From assembly GCA_949751835.1 (NCBI GenBank), contig CATKHK010000023.1:310001-374000 (forward strand): DNA of 64,000 nucleotides. Direction: 5' to 3'. This DNA comes from Blepharisma japonicum (Eukaryota; Ciliophora; Heterotrichea; Heterotrichida; Blepharismidae). The position numbers and the translations under genes were made by a program. Below the pieces are notes generated by a model. That model ran no database searches, was not told the DNA's origin, and was given only the letters and a program-made list of their open reading frames with translations. Of the stretch, positions 63,997-64,000 are shown piece by piece (position 1 is the first letter of the stretch; the number at the start of each line of letters is the position of its first letter).

Positions 63997-64000
63997 ATTA

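Noticed and set aside
1-64000. CRISPR arrays, insertion sequences, operator or ribosome-binding sites
   Set aside because: Coding content, introns and genetic code show a eukaryotic nuclear chromosome; no regularly spaced repeats or transposase genes were seen.

Overview
The window looks like a gene-dense stretch of a heterotrich ciliate somatic (macronuclear) chromosome, most likely Blepharisma or a close relative. Three things seen in the sequence point there. First, conserved proteins can only be read if TGA is tryptophan: the kinase subdomain after the activation loop, the DHHC-CPWVAN motif, the PP2C QGxRxxMED start, WD40 and MORN repeats and the pepsin fold are all interrupted by in-frame TGA exactly where Trp belongs. 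TAA and TAG still end genes (about 42 TAA, 5 TAG, no TGA). Second, the introns are tiny: 20 are needed to keep reading frames or homology, 18 of 15 nt and 2 of 16 nt, nearly all GTA...(T/C)AG with an A at position 10. Third, genes are packed tightly on both strands with 0-100 nt gaps in many places. Stentor has similarly small introns but uses the standard code, so Blepharisma fits better; this taxonomic call is inference.

I find 47 protein genes, one cut by the left edge, and no rRNA, tRNA or mobile element. Layout: 3-7349 holds a partial membrane protein, an FHA protein, an EIPR1/TSSC1 homologue, an FHA-FHA-PP2C phosphatase, a small membrane protein and a myristoylated pseudokinase. 7386-14524 is a three-gene minus-strand run of axonemal-type genes (WD40/EF-hand CFAP337-like, DRC7, coiled coil) with gaps of 40 and 19 nt. 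14674-24696 has a DYRK-type kinase, an SCP-like phosphatase, ribosomal protein eL42, a Bax-inhibitor-like protein, mitochondrial dihydrolipoamide dehydrogenase and several unknowns. 24819-33678 has an MFSD1-like transporter, a C2H2 protein, an IQ/MORN protein, a coiled coil, a Na+/H+ exchanger, a mitochondrial DnaJ and a CHORD protein. 33839-41006 has a CFAP97-like protein, a centrin, an alveolate-type cGMP-dependent kinase with four cyclic-nucleotide domains, a CCT-motif protein and an ArfGAP. 41286-50174 has coiled coils, a REEP/HVA22 protein, a cyclic-nucleotide-binding protein, TTC5 and an RBR ubiquitin ligase. 50556-63996 has a seven-pass membrane protein, a membrane-anchored aspartyl protease, POC1, a DHHC palmitoyltransferase, an EF-hand-like protein and a large USP-like/RanBP2-zinc-finger protein.

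Themes: cilia and basal bodies (CFAP337-like, DRC7, CFAP97-like, POC1, centrin), signalling at membranes (five proteins starting Met-Gly with nearby Cys, a DHHC enzyme, PKG, PP2C), and proteins whose catalytic residues look lost (a pseudokinase, a USP-like domain lacking its Cys, an ArfGAP without the Arg finger). All function calls rest on motifs and remembered family features; no searches were run.
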